A stretch of DNA of 64,000 nt from Camelus bactrianus (lineage: Eukaryota; Chordata; Mammalia; Artiodactyla; Camelidae): contig NC_133555.1 in the NCBI RefSeq assembly GCF_048773025.1, forward strand, positions 40,503,206 through 40,567,205, in the 5' to 3' direction. The notes beneath the pieces are model-generated. The model was given only the letters and a program-made list of their open reading frames with translations, searched no databases and was not told where the DNA came from. Positions 11,078 to 22,560 of this stretch are shown here, piece after piece (positions within the stretch are counted from its first letter, which is position 1; every line of letters starts with the position of its first letter). The translations under genes were made by a program, and so were the position numbers.

Positions 11078-11185
11078 TGAGCTCCCCGGGCGCAGGGCTG
11101 TGTCTTTTTCACGGCTGGATCCTCAGCCCCTGGCCAGTTCTGCAACCCATCCTAGGCCTGAAACGACCACTCACTAATGAACACA
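11078..11185 (+). repeat. LINE L2 3' tip
   Basis: The stretch tgagctccccgggcgcaggg, then atcctcagcccctggccag and cactcactaatgaac, follows the L2 3' end pattern (gagggcagggact ... ccccagcgcctagcacag ... ctcaataaat). Confidence 0.5.
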
Positions 11186-11599
11186 GGCACCCACAGTCTA
11201 CAGGGGAAGTCGGGGTTCTTTATGGGTGGCTGTGTACCAGCCCTGCTGTCTGCAGCCTCTCCTGGGGCCACAGGAGGAAACCAAAGAGGGAAGGCCCTGA
11301 TGATGCCACCCTGTGCCTGGCTCCAGGGTTAGCTGTCAGTGTGGTCCTGGACCTGCCTCCAACACTCACTGCACAGGAACAGCTCCTCTTCTCTCCTGCC
11401 TTTTATAATCCCCAGTGGCACGTTCCGCTGGGGAAGCTAAAAGTTGGCCAACTTTTATCTCAGCAAAAGCAGCGACGTACCGTGAACGCCCCACCCTATG
11501 AAAACCCTGGTTGTCAACCTGCATCCTTGGAACCCCTCAGAGCCCTGCCTGGGCTCCAGGACCACATTCCCTTAGTGCATCAAGAATCCCCCTCTGCGA

Positions 11600-11785
11600 C
11601 CCTGCTCTCCTCCACCCTCTCCTTTGGCCAAATTCGCACTGTTTGATGACTGTGCAGACACAACCCACAGGGAGAAACTCAAGAGCCAGGGCTGTCCGTG
11701 ATCTTTATTCCCAGCACTAAGCACACACTGTGTATACAGCAGGTGCTCAATCAAGGTCTGCAGAGTGAAAATGTGTCTGGGGGGA
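11600..11785 (+). repeat. LINE L2 3' end
   Basis: The end of the copy is clear: tttattcccagcactaagca, then tatacagcaggtgctcaatc and aaggtctgcagagtgaa. It has a diverged upstream pyrimidine-rich part typical of L2. Confidence 0.6.
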
Positions 11786-12206
11786 GCTCCAGTCATTGCT
11801 GGAAGCCCTGTCAAGACTGAAGACAAAGGTGGGTTTACTCAGCCCCCGGGGTCCCAACAGCTGACCTCAACTGGGGACCAACAGGCTCCAGAACCAAGCC
11901 CTGTCCTGAGGCATAAACAGAACTGCTGAAAGCAGCCCAGCGGACGCTGACCTTCTAAGACGACCTCTGCCCCTGGGCCGCCTCTGCTCTGCGGAGACCG
12001 AGCAGGGCCCCAGGGAATAACTTGCTTCTGCTAAACAGACCAGACCTCTTTCAAGACCTCTGGGGCTGGCCTGGACATCTGAGCACATCAAGGACTGGAC
12101 TGGACAGCCCCCAGAAAAGCCAGCAGTTTTCTGCACAAGTGCTCTATAGTCTTTATTTCAAATCTTCATCCTGAGACATGCAAGGATTTTTGAGCTGAGT
12201 ATGAAA

Positions 12207-12230
12207 TGTGTGTGTGTGTGTGTTTGTGTG
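12207..12230 (+). repeat. (TG)n microsatellite
   Basis: Short, slightly interrupted TG repeat of about 12 units. Confidence 0.9.
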
Positions 12231-12340
12231 ATGTTGTTGAACTAAGTTTTACATTTCTATGCATCGATAAATTACACGTGGGTGCCTTAGAGAAATTTAT
12301 ACACAAAATCATTTTGAAAACCAAAATCGGCAGGGGTGGG

Positions 12341-12487
12341 GAGGGGAGGGTATAGCTTAAGCAGTAGAGTGCATGCTTAGCATGCATGAGGTCCTTGGTT
12401 CAATCCCCGGGACCTCCTTTAAAAATAAATAAATAAATAAACCTAATTACCTCCCCCCACCAAAAAAAAATTTTAAAAATAAAAAAA
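12341..12487 (+). repeat. Camelid tRNA-Ala-derived SINE
   Basis: The copy has a gaggggagggtatagctt head, gcatgcttagcatgcatgag, ggttcaatccccgggacctc, a (aaat)n stretch, aacctaattacctcccccc and an A-rich tail. Possible short target duplications are aaaaccaaaa near 12318 and taaaccaaag near 12490. The head carries a small insertion (cttaagcagtaga) relative to the other copies. Confidence 0.88.
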
Positions 12488-12699
12488 TGTAAACCAAAGC
12501 CCTTTACAAATTTATCTGGAATGCTCATAAGTCAGCATTGGAGAAATGGAGAGTCTTTTAGAAGTGCTTCTAAGACCCCCTGAATGTGCCAGTTTCTAAG
12601 TCTGAATTTTGAAGTGCTCTTTCTTTGTTTTTGTTATTTGTTTATTTTTATGGCGGGAGATCCCTACTATCAGGCAGTATAGCTGCAAACCCTGCAAAC

Positions 12700-12870
12700 T
12701 GAAACCATGATGTTTGGGTTTGAGAACCACATTGGTTGTGGCGTCTTGGACAAGTCACTTACCCTCCCTGTCCTTCAAGGTTCTTATCTGCCACACAAGA
12801 TAATGGCAATGCTTTGGAGGAACAGCAGTGCTACTGGAGGAATAAATAAAACAGTGTCCGCAAATGGATT
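12700..12870 (+). repeat. MIR fragment
   Basis: The order ggtttgagaaccacattggt, gtcttggacaagtcacttac, cttcaaggttcttatctgcc and gataatggcaatgct fits the MIR core (gaccttgggcaagtcactta ... tcatctgtaaaatg). Confidence 0.6.
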
Positions 12871-13959
12871 CTGTAAACGTCAAAAATGGTAAAGTGATTT
12901 TTAAAAAGGCAGTTACTACTGTTTACTGAGGAGCTACATGTGATATTCTCATAAGCCCCGTGGAATCAGAGTCCCTTTTCGGTGGGGATATTCAGTTCCT
13001 GAAAACTGAGAGATAAAGAGAGAAAGAAAGAAAGAATATGAATGAATGGACGAATGATGAATGAACGAATGAATGGATATGGCTGTGTTTGGCAGCCAGG
13101 AGAAAGAAAAGCAGATCTAGAAGAGAAAAACGCACTTAAAAAAGCAAAAACATATACAGTAAGTAAAGAAAATGTCATGTGCTCACAGAATCTCTAGTTT
13201 CTACTGGCACGTACTAAAAAGTTAACAAGGAAATGATGTCTCTTGGAAAATCTGTAGAATGACTGTTAAAACATATTTAATGTTTTTCGATTCTTTGCAC
13301 TGGAGTAATGATGGAATTTGTTTCTATAGCTGTTAGTTCAACCTTTTCCCTTACTGAGAAGAAATGATAGCACGACCTTTAAAAGGGTATTTCTAAAATG
13401 AATATTTTGCTGCAGATTTGTTGCTGTCGTCCAGGAACGGGGCCTAAGCTGACGGAGGACACGGGCAGAGAGTACCGTTAGTGGTTTCCTCTCGGGAGCA
13501 CGAGGTGCCAGCTCCCACTGCCGGTACACACACCCGGGCGAGGAAGGGAGCCGACTGTGCGGGGGCAGGGCGAGCACCTTTCCTCGGACAGTCAGTCGCG
13601 GGGCCCAGGAGACTAGCTGGCCTGAGCATGGGGCTCCACAGCCCTCGGCGGTTACCCACGTGGCCCCAAGCACCTCACAGCCTTCGGATGTGTGACTTCG
13701 GGAAAGTGACTCCGCTAATTTGAGCCTCCTCATTATGAGGGATTGCCTGACTAGACAGCTTTATAAAGGACTGTGTGTTGCAGACGTTGAGGAGTTTCTG
13801 GAGAGGCGAGTTCACTGCCCTGCATAGAGACGGGATAGTCTAGGACCAGGAGAGGGAAGAGTGGGCAGCATACCATCCTCAGCTGTGGCAGGGACGCCAG
13901 CTGCCCAGCAAAGACCCTGCACCTGGCGCCTGTCATGGCCGAGTGATGCTACTGGGATG

Positions 13960-14335
13960 CATTTGCCTGGCTGGGACTATGTTTCCCAGGGCCCTCTGCG
14001 TCCAGGTGGGGCCACGTGACTAGCTCTTGCTCATGGAAGGGGAGTGAAAGCGATGAGTGCCGTTTCCCTGCTGAGGTGGTTCGGGAGCAGGTGCCCTGTC
14101 TTCCTCACTCTCTCTTCCTCCGCCTGCTGGCCGATGTGAATGACCCAGCAGAAGACTCAGAGGCCCTAGATAACTACAGAGCCACAAGGCAGAAGGAGCC
14201 TGGGGCCTCTGGAGGCCTCCCACGGCCAGGACACTGCACAGCACTGTTGTGTGATGAGAAATAAAACTACTGCATTAAGCCACCTAAATGTCTGGTTTAC
14301 GTGTTAGAGCAGCCAGTGTTACCCTAAGTCATACG
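13960..14335 (+). mobile_element. Solo LTR fossil, ERVL-MaLR (MLT1-like)
   Basis: The 3' half is diagnostic of MLT1-type LTRs: agccacaaggcagaaggagc, then tgatgagaaataaaactact, gcattaagccacctaaatgt and gcagccagtgttaccctaa. It is an old, solitary and degraded LTR with no internal region nearby, of pre- or early-eutherian age. Confidence 0.65.
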
Positions 14336-14725
14336 TCAGGTTTCAGAAAGGATACTCTGAAAAGTGACCAATGCTGGGACCCAAACCCCTCTGAAGGCTG
14401 ACATGAATGCCTGCTAGGTTGCAGTGGGGGTCCTGGACTACATAAGACAGCTCCTCCTAGTCTGTGCACCACAGACAGCTGAAGTGGGGCTGGGCACACT
14501 GGCCCTGGAGCCCCACAGGTCTCAGCAGGAAAACTGCCCACGTGCACGTGGGAAACACGACCACATCACAGACTGTGTGCGGTGCAGGAGGCCTCGTGAC
14601 CTGGCAGCGCAGCTGCCCCAAACAGGCACACCCCCAACTCAGCCCGATGGGAGGAAGGGCTGAGTGGCCACAGAACAGCGTCTGTGAAACCCACAGGCCA
14701 CGCAGATGCCGCCCAGAGCGCTCAC

Positions 14726-14873
14726 TTGTCTCGTCCAGCCTGTCCATGCTCTTCCAGCTGGGCAACGCCGCCTCCTCCCTCGGCTGCTGGTCCCTCGGTG
14801 GCCTGGCTGCAGCCTCCGGCGAAGAGGTCCTCAGGGCATCTTCTCTGCTGAGTGAGAACGCAGACTGGGACCG
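14726..14873 (-). CDS. MYRIP: MYRIP exon, residues ~292-341
   Basis: The 148-bp exon begins in phase 0 after ctttccacag and reads R-S-Q-S-A-F-S-L-S-R-E-D-A-L. It ends with L-P-S-W-K-S-M-D-R-L-D-E-T plus one base of the next Asn codon, before gtgagc. The arrangement R-S-Q-S-A-F ... P-S-W-K-S-x-D-R-L-D-E-T-N is specific to MYRIP. It encodes 49 whole residues, two fewer than the human segment as I remember it (51), in a variable Pro/Arg-rich linker between the PKA-anchoring helix and the myosin-binding region. Confidence 0.95.
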
Positions 14874-15535
14874 CTGTGGAAAGAAAAGAGAGGAAGGGGC
14901 GAACTGGTGACGCACGGCCACCAGGAGGGGTGCCTTCAGAGCCGGCCGGCGCCCCACGGCGTGGAGAAGACACGGCTGATGGCACTCCTCACCCAGCTCC
15001 TGCTTTTCCAGCCATCCTCCCAGCCACAGTTTCTTACGGCCAACTGTGCGTGAAGAAAATGACAGCATCGTCCCTTCAAAGACCTCCATGCCTGAGCGTT
15101 TCAGCAGCGAGAGGAGAAAGCACAGCATTAAATGCTACAACAGTCAGGTGTGCCGAGGCTGCTCAGTCCACACCTGAGGGCGACTGCAACATGTTCCCAT
15201 TTAAAGAAAGGAAAGTAAACGCTAACCTAAGGACAAGTGGTAGAGATGAGATTTCAAAGGACCGACGGGATGCATGTTTGAACTGTATCATTTAATTGTT
15301 ACAGGTGTTACAGGGAGAATTTGAAGCTCAAATGTTCTATATAGGGAATTTCATCAAACAGAAAGAAACCAATTTTCTCCTTTGTCGTTTAATGAAGGCA
15401 TTCTCTTGCACTGGTGATTTGCTTTGCTCTTTTTATATCGATGAAACTGAGGAAGGAAAGGGTCAAGCCACGGAAAGTATCTTTGACTATAAAATGAAGC
15501 AAAGTACTGATCTGACTCAGGCCCCAAGCAGTCTG

Positions 15536-15549
15536 GCGCCACCTGCTGG
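15536..15549 (-). promoter_or_regulatory. CTCF-like motif, full match to core
   Basis: The minus strand reads ccagcaggtggcgc, which fits CCASYAGRKGGCRS at every position. It sits in non-repeat intron sequence about 660 bp upstream (in gene direction) of the exon at 14726-14873. Binding is inferred. Confidence 0.55.
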
Positions 15550-15898
15550 CGGACCTCAACGCCACCAGCCCCACTGCCTTCTCTCCTGGGGAGAAATGGG
15601 CTCATCTTGGTGACTTTCTTCCTCTCCCACCACAGGTTCTTAGAGTGGGAGACAAAAGGGGAGCATCTCTGGGGGAGCTGTGGGCAGAGCCCTGGGATGG
15701 CTGAGGCTGGACTCAGGACTCAGCCATTCCTGGGCTCCAATTCCACAACAGCTTGGCTGAGTGACAATGTCTTGAGAGATGTGAAAACATTAGCTTGTCT
15801 TGTACACACACAGAGTAAATGTCTAATAAGTGGAAGCTCAAAAAAGGTGTTTGAGAATAAAAAAAGGAAAATAGTAAACACCAGCTCCAAGATGTTAA

Positions 15899-16441
15899 GT
15901 AACCTAAATGTCCATCGACAGATGACTGGATAGAGAAGCTGTGGTATATTTATACAATGGAATACTACTCAGCCATAAAAAAGAATAAAATAATGCCACT
16001 TGCAGCAACATGGATGGACCTGGAGATCATCATTCTAAATGAAGTAAGACAGAAAGAGAAAGAAAGATACCATATAATATCACTTATATGTGGAATCTAA
16101 AAAAAAAAAAAGGACACAAATGAACTTATTTACAAAACAGACTCACAGACATAGAAAACAAATTTATGGTTACAGGGGGAGGAGGGAAGGGATAAATTGG
16201 GAGTTTGAGATTTGCAGATACACACACTATATATAAAATAAACAAGGACCTACTTCATACCCAGGGAACTATATTCAATAGCTTGTAGTGACCTCTAATG
16301 AGAAAGAATATAAAAAGGAACGTGTATGTTTGTGTGTGTGTATATGAATCACTGCTGTACACCAGAAACTAACACAACATTGTACATCGACTACACTTCC
16401 ATTAAATAAATAAACAAACAAACAAATAAATAAATTTAAAA
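15899..16441 (+). repeat. LINE-1 3' end
   Basis: The sequence contains the standard L1 3' series: atgtccatcgacagatgact, then aatggaatactactcagcc, gcagcaacatggatggacct, cttatatgtggaatctaaaa and acatagaaaacaaatttatg. It continues with ggaactatattcaatagctt, a gtacaccagaaactaacac stretch, ttccattaaataaataaac and an AAAC/AAAT-rich tail. It is 5'-truncated, with an intact-looking 3' UTR. Confidence 0.9.
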
Positions 16442-16974
16442 ATTAAAAAAGTATTTAGTTGAGAAATTGAACTTCATGACTAGGGTTTGGGGGGAAGACA
16501 ACGCTCTCTGAATGTAGCCTTGCCCAAAGAATGGTTAATGGTCTGAGGAAAGACTCAGAGAGGCCGAGGATGGAGGCTCGGCTGAGGATGGAGGCTCAGC
16601 CTCCCCGTCACTGCGGGCCCACCCAGGGTCCAGCAGCCCTCACATGGAGGGCGTCCGGCACACTCTGTTGGAGAGGGTGGTGCAGCCAGTTCTGGTTCAG
16701 AAAGAGCCATAGGAAACCTCTTCTGCTTCCACCTATAAGACCTGGAGGCCAGTCTAGGAGAAAGATGGGTTTGCGGGACAAATACGGAACCCTTTAGCTG
16801 TGCACCAAGGGTGGCAACCTGCCTCCTATCCGGATGACATTAAGAGAGTAAGGTTAGTCTCCAGACCTGCTGTTCAACGCAGTGGTCATAGGTCAGCACA
16901 GCCTGGGGAGGAATGACTCTCCCCATTCTGTCAATTGGATGAGATGCCGTGTGCATTCAGTTCAAGCCAGCCAC

Positions 16975-17180
16975 AGTCCTCCCCACGCTGGGCTGAGGGT
17001 CCTGGGCTTCGTCTGTGCTTCCCGGGCTGTATTACACTCTACTGCAAACATCTGGGTTTTTCGCCTGGTGTCTCCACCAGACTGCAAGCAGCTGAGGGCA
17101 GGTAATGGCTTGTTCACAGTGACATCCCCAACCCTGGCACGGTCACTGGTACAGAACTGGAAATCAATGAATGTTTACTG
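16975..17180 (+). repeat. LINE L2 3' end
   Basis: The stretch ccagactgcaagcagctgag, then ggcaggtaatggcttgttca, atccccaaccctggcacgg and caatgaatgtttactg follows the L2 tail (gaatgtaagctccatgagggcagggac ... ccccagcgcctggcac ... aataaatgtttgtt). Confidence 0.65.
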
Positions 17181-17724
17181 TGGACTGTGTGGGGTTTGGG
17201 GTGGGCTACAGGGTAGATTTTCAGAAGTGCCTGATTATTTTTTTTTTCTAACCTTGCTAGCATCTTGGATAAGACTGGGGAGCAATAGAAACAAAGAAGC
17301 CGTGGCCCGCTGTCACCCTCACTTACATTCCGGAGGGCAAGGTCCCACTTGGAGGAGACCAAGCTAACACACACACATCAAGTGGCTCCAGCTGGGCACC
17401 AGTTCTGTCATTCTGAGGGCTCCGTAAGCACTGATCCTGTCCCTAGTGACCTGAACAGCTCTGGCCCTTGACAACAACCAAGGTTTTCTTGGGGCTGGGT
17501 ATTCAGGAAGCCATCTATGATTCTGCAAAATCCTTGACAGATAGATGACAGGCGGCTATTACAGAGCAGAGATCACGGCTGACAGTCTGTTGGCAAGTGA
17601 ACTTATTCAGAATGAAGGAAAAAATCCTTCCATGGCAAACTCCCATGTATTCAGGGGGACATATCCTTGACACATCTCCCACCTTGAAGTGGCGAGAAGA
17701 CCCCCTTCGGTGTCACCACATGAC

Positions 17725-17815
17725 CTTTCTGTCTCTGCTTACAGACTTGTCGACTATTCCACAGACTGTGAGCTCCTTGAAGGCAGGGACAGTTTTTTGG
17801 GTGTGACCCTCGGTC
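17725..17815 (+). repeat. LINE L2 3' fragment
   Basis: The stretch agactgtgagctccttgaag, followed by gcagggacagttttttgggt, is the typical L2 tail signature. Confidence 0.55.
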
Positions 17816-18410
17816 CCATGTCAGTGACTGACTTTGCAGGATGTGAGACACAGGTCTGGCCGCAAGAAGCTGACGGCTCACTGCCAGGTGCGGGCAAACT
17901 GCCACCTCACCCGAGCATCTTCTATACCCTGGCTTTTATTTTTCTAACTTCAAGCTTGTCACCGTAAATCACTGAATACATGTTTAAAAGAGGGAGGAAA
18001 TAATAGTTAATATTTCACTTAGCAGTGGCTCCAACGATGTTTGGTTTCTGTATGTGTGTGTCTGTCGGAGGTGGCTGGGGTCCATTTCTATAGGATAAAG
18101 TGCTCCCTCACTTACAAAAGCCAAGACCAAGAAATGAAAAGCTCTTCTCTGGTCTCAGCAGGGAAGATGGAATCTATGTTTGTCACGTAAGAGTTGAAGA
18201 TGCCAGGCTTTTATAATCTATTTCAGGCAGGCCACTGTTTCACATTAGGGGAAAAAAAGCTACATCTTGACAATCACAAAAAAGCCCCCAAAAGCTGCCT
18301 CCAACACGTCTCAGGCACTGCTGGCCGGCTGTCTCCAGTCAGGGTGGAAAAGCCCCAGTTTTGGACCTAGACCTCGGTTTGCCTCAAATGCATTGCAATC
18401 AGCATATGGC

Positions 18411-18424
18411 CCAGGAGGTGGCGC
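18411..18424 (+). promoter_or_regulatory. CTCF-like near match
   Basis: The bases ccaggaggtggcgc differ from the CTCF core only at position 5 (G instead of a pyrimidine). This is a weaker candidate than 15536-15549. Confidence 0.25.
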
Positions 18425-18699
18425 CACCACAACGCTTTTACTTGCCAGTCGGTTCAACCTCTGTAGCTCTTGGGACCTTGATTAATTTATTTGCTTTATT
18501 ACCCTGGCTGGCCTTCTGTACCCACTCTTTCACTCCCACTCACAGCTTCTGTTTTCCTTCCTCTCACCCACCCTAGGGTCCACATCTCTGCTGGGGGGCT
18601 GGCCTGGTGGGTGGAGTCCAGGGGTCCGGGAATGTTAGCCTGCCAGCAAAGCCTTGACAATTTCAAACAGGCCCTGCCTCTTAGCTCTTCAGGCATTAA

Positions 18700-18845
18700 T
18701 AGGGAGTGTGCTGGGTCAGAGCCAGCTCTTCCTCTTGCTCTGAGCCCTCTCGGAAGGAACTTCAGCTATTCAAAGCCTCAGCGTCCTCACAGAAAGGGAT
18801 CAGCGCCCCGCCTAGCACACAGAATGCACTCAGTAAATAATAGTC
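18700..18845 (+). repeat. MIR 3' part
   Basis: The order ctattcaaagcctcagcgtc, ctcacagaaagggatc, gcctagcacacagaatgcac and tcagtaaataatagtc matches the MIR 3' half. Confidence 0.5.
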
Positions 18846-18884
18846 AAAACAGGAGCATTTATTAAGCTCCATCCCCTCACTCAG

Positions 18885-19010
18885 TCCAGCCGCGTGCGTG
18901 TGGGTAAGCTGCGGCAGCGCAGAGTAACTTGCCCAAGCACACAGCCGGTGGGGGCAGAGGCAGGGTCTGCCTGGCTGCAAGGGGATGCTCTTCCATGCCC
19001 TCTCAGTGAC
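18885..19010 (-). repeat. MIR fragment
   Basis: The order cgcagagtaacttgcccaag, cacacagccggtgggggcag and aggcagggtctgcctgg is a reverse-complement MIR core. Confidence 0.5.
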
Positions 19011-20499
19011 GACCCCGACAGCCTTTGCTGAAAGCCTGGGGACAGGGCACTCCTGGTGGACATGCTCCAACCCAGAAGGACTTGCCATCCAAACTGGCTG
19101 GTGCTGCAGGTTTAGGTGAAACCCACAGTGTGATCATCAGTTACCTTTGCTAACGCTTCCTTGGCAGCCGCGAGTCCCCGGTGTGGGCAGCAGTGCCCTG
19201 TTCTGCTGTATCTCTTGGGAGGATACGTTCTTGCTATGACTGCAATGAGAATCATCACCGCCAGGGCAGAGACTCCCTGAGGCCCCGATCACGGCTTCAA
19301 GATAATCTCTGCTCTACAGGAGCCCACGACATAAAACAGGGAGAAAATGTTTTCAGCATCGAGGCAAAGGGACAAATAACAGTGTCCAGATGAATAACAC
19401 CTGGGACTTAGCTTCGCTGTGTATTTCTAGGGTCCAGTGGAGCCATTAAATTCAACCCAATCATTACAACGATAATGAAAAATCCTTTAGGTTTGTACTA
19501 TGGTCATTTAAAGGAGAGAGCAAATGTGAGGGAGGAAAATGACAAAGACACAGAGAGAAAAGGCTGAGGAAAACAGACAGGAGACAGAGACAGGCAGAGA
19601 CACACCCTGGTCGCCGGGCACAGCGTACGCCCAGCCCCTGCTGTGGTCATCACCGTTATCAACAGCATCACCACATTATTACAGAGATGATTTTTTATAC
19701 ACACGCGCCCAAAGAGACAGGCATTTGATGAATTATAACCCCTGCACTGGCGCCTTTTAGGATATTGCATCTTAAGTCTTTGGAAGCCTGACTACACTGA
19801 CCCCTCCCTCTACTGGCAGAGAACCACACAATAAGGCAGGAAATTAAAAAGAGAACAATCACTGAACTTTCTTTCAGGAAAACAGACGAGAAATCCTGTC
19901 GGAACGGGGATGGATGGAGTCTGGGTTTGGCCATTAAGCCCGAGTAGGGAGGCCTGGGGTGTTCTGGGGGTTCTGCAGAGTGACTCCCTGAGCCAGAGCA
20001 TTCGTGTCATCCGAGACCTGATACCGGAGGAAGCACTGCCAGGAGGCCACTGGCTGAGGGCCCTCCAGGGCCTGCAGGCCAGGTTGCGCCCCCTTGAGAG
20101 ATCACAAAGAGACCCTCCTTAAGTCTGCGGCCTGCTGCGTCACCCACGAGCTCAGGGCCAATGGACAGACACCCAGGCTCCAGCCCAGACCCCGAGTCAG
20201 GGCCCCTGGAGTGGGGCTCGGGCTGCTGCTGTGGATGAGCGTCCACGGTGAGAACAGCTTGTGGAAAGACGGGAGAGCCAGGCACCAGGCACCCAGAGAC
20301 CGAGGCTTGGGCTGCTGGGTCACACCCTGGAGCATTTCTGCTTTTATGCTCTGTTTCTCACTCTCTCTTCATCTCACCCCCGAGGCCAGTGCTGGGTAAG
20401 AAAGCTTTCACGGAGGACGAAAATAATCTCTCTCTTCACTGTCTCATCAAGTAGCCACCAGCCCCAGGTGGTGCTGAGGCCCTGAAACGTGGCCAGTGC

Positions 20500-20580
20500 G
20501 CTCTGCTAACAGATTGTAAGGTCCCAGAGGGCAGAGACAGACTTCTAGTTGCTTCTGTTCTCCTTGGTGCCACGCCAGTA
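20500..20580 (+). repeat. LINE L2 3' fragment
   Basis: The stretch cagattgtaaggtcccagag, followed by ggcagagacagacttctag, is the L2 tail signature. It ends close to ttctccttggtgccac. Confidence 0.45.
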
Positions 20581-20861
20581 AAAGAAGCTGACAGCATGTT
20601 GACAAGGGAAGGGTCTGCCGATTTTTAATGAAGTTAAATCTCTGATAAAGTCGTAGAGATACTCCTGGTCACCCCCACGCACCTGGCAGCTGGTGAGGAC
20701 GCGGGGAGAGTTGACGCGGGTGACGCTGCCGCCCAGCACTCCCGGACGTGCGGGGCACCCGCTTTTCAACCTGCTCTTGCAGGGGCGAGTATCACTGATC
20801 CCCCAGGAGGAGCAAGGTAAACCCCGGGGTGCTGTTCCCATGTCTGCCGTTCCAGGGTTTT

Positions 20862-21250
20862 TTTCTTTAAAGTGTAGTTGATTTACAATACTGTGCTAGT
20901 TTCAGGTACGCAGTAAAGTGATTCAGCTATATATATACACGTATTTTTCAGATTATTCTCCGTTATAGGTTATTATAGGATATTGATAAATCTTTGCTGC
21001 TCATCTGTTTTATATATAGCTGTTTATATCTGTTAATCCCAAATTCTTAATTTGTCTCTCCCTCCCTTTCCCCTTTGGTAACCATAAGTTTGTTTTCTAT
21101 GTCTGCGAGTCTGTTTTGTATATAGATTCATTTGTATCATTTTTCAGGTTCCACGTCTAAGTGATATCACATGGTATTTGTCTTTCAGTCAGTATGATCA
21201 TCTCTAGGTCCCCCCGTGTTGCTGCAAGAGGCATGATTTCATGCTTTTCC
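20862..21250 (-). repeat. LINE-1 3' end
   Basis: The plus strand is the reverse complement of the L1 3' end: tttctttaaagtgtagttga, tttacaatactgtgctagtt, cagtaaagtgattcagctat, ggtaaccataagtttgtttt, gatatcacatggtatttgtc and gttgctgcaagaggcatgat. It is 5'-truncated and moderately diverged. Confidence 0.88.
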
Positions 21251-21985
21251 ACTCTGCCTCCCCAGCTTTAAACAGCACCCATGTATCACCCTGTCCCTGG
21301 TCCCACACAAGACCAGGGGCGCCTGCAGCCGACAGGACACCAGCCCTGCTGCCCCTGCTGCCCCTCCACGTGGAGGCCCGGCCCTTCTCCGGCTCCCTTC
21401 TGAGCACGCCCGTGTCCTCACACAGAGGACCTCACGGGCTTGGTGACTCGCTGCAGACACAGCAGGCCCAGACCCTGGGGTCACAGGAAGGACACTGTGC
21501 TTCGCGACTGGGGGTGACGAACAGAAAGGCCTGTCCATATCAGGACTTCCCACCCATGTCTGGATGTGACCGTTTTGGTGGCTCAGAGCCAATGACAATT
21601 CTCTCGCTGTCACTATTCAAGTTTCAGGAAAGCAAGCTATCAAGTTGTAAGGACACACACGGCTGTCAAAAAGCCATGTGTTTTCCCCTCCTGGGACTCA
21701 GTACAACTCTTTTCAGAATGAATTTTTCAAAAGCTGAATGATGTCGTTATTTTTACTAAATGAGTCTCTGCGCGGAAACCCACCTCCACGTTCTCGCACA
21801 GGCCCCCGCTCAACTCTCTCTCTCCACCTCTCCCCGCCCTTTAGGAACCCTGCGCTGTCTGGAGGACACGTGTCCACTCCAGATGTGAAGCGTGGCCCTC
21901 ACTTCCATGGGGGAAAGCGGCTCTGACCTGCACACCAGGGCCCCAGGGGGGAGGGGGGGCGGGCTGGCGCCGCGTGGGGACTCAC

Positions 21986-22129
21986 CCAGAGGCTGGGGGA
22001 AGCTCGGAGGCCTCCCGGGGCGGCGGTGGGCCCCTCGCCGGCCACCTTCACCCCGCAGCTCTGGGGCTGCGGCCACTCTGGCTCCTCGTCCACGTGCTGC
22101 TCACTTTTGTTCTTCTGCTTCCTTATGAT
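21986..22129 (-). CDS. MYRIP: MYRIP exon, residues ~244-291
   Basis: The 144-bp exon is phase 0 at both ends and encodes 48 residues. It follows cctccccag, starts I-I-R-K-Q-K-N-K-S-E-Q-H-V-D-E-E-P and ends S-P-S-L-W before gtgagt. It matches the human I-I-R-R-Q-K-S-K-S-E-Q-Q-V-E-E-E-P segment with the same length. Its start closes the helical region (I-L-Q-K-I-I-R). The rest is a Gly/Ala/Pro-rich linker. Because its length is a multiple of three and both borders are phase 0, skipping it would keep the frame. Confidence 0.95.
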
Positions 22130-22334
22130 CTGGGGAGGAGGCGGTGACAAAAGGGGGCAAGTGACGGGCGAGGCCTCCCGTGCTACGGGGGTAAACGGGA
22201 CCACCTTTGGGAGTGTTTTCGCCACGTAAGAGCTCGGTTTCAGCAGAATACCAGCTGGTTTCAGCTCTGCCTTATGGTCAAACAGCACACGTAAAGCCAC
22301 GAACATTCTACAGCACTTTACAGTTTGCAACCTT

Positions 22335-22560
22335 TTCTATTTATTAAATGCGTATCGCGTGCCAAGCTCCGTGCTTGGCATCAGATACGCTTTACCTCAT
22401 TTAATTCTCAAAATAATTCCATGAGCTCCATCCTATAACTCTCGCTAGTTTTCACATGAGGAAACAGGCTCACAGAGGTTATCAGTTAAGGATGCCCCAC
22501 TCATAAACAGTGGGGCTGCATCTCAAACCCAGAGTCTCTGGTTGGACATCCTGACTTTAG
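22335..22560 (-). repeat. MIR, nearly full length
   Basis: The reverse-complement MIR is easy to follow: tttattaaatgcgtatcgcg, tgccaagctccgtgcttggc, ctcatttaattctcaaaata, ttttcacatgaggaaacagg, ctcacagaggttatcag and ctcaaacccagagtctctgg. Confidence 0.75.

Larger units (their letters stand above)
9342..14725 (-). other. MYRIP: MYRIP intron (5.4 kb)
   Basis: No further exon was seen. The intron holds MIR copies (9640-9790, 9870-10070, 12700-12870), L2 pieces (11078-11185, 11600-11785), a (TG)n run, a camelid SINE (12341-12487), a GAAA/GAAT simple repeat near 13020-13075 and a MaLR LTR (13960-14335). The stretches 10080-11070 and 13100-13930 show nothing I can name. Confidence 0.85.
14874..21985 (-). 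other. MYRIP: MYRIP intron (7.1 kb)
   Basis: No exon was seen. The intron contains a CTCF-like motif (15536-15549), an L1 3' end (15899-16441), L2 pieces (16975-17180, 17725-17815, 20500-20580), MIR pieces (18700-18845, 18885-19010) and a minus-strand L1 3' end (20862-21250). The stretches 16450-16970, 17820-18690 and 19020-20490 hold nothing I can name. Confidence 0.85.

Noticed and set aside
14457-15128. 223-codon minus-strand frame
   Set aside because: It contains the real exon at 14726-14873. The rest is intron read-through without family similarity.
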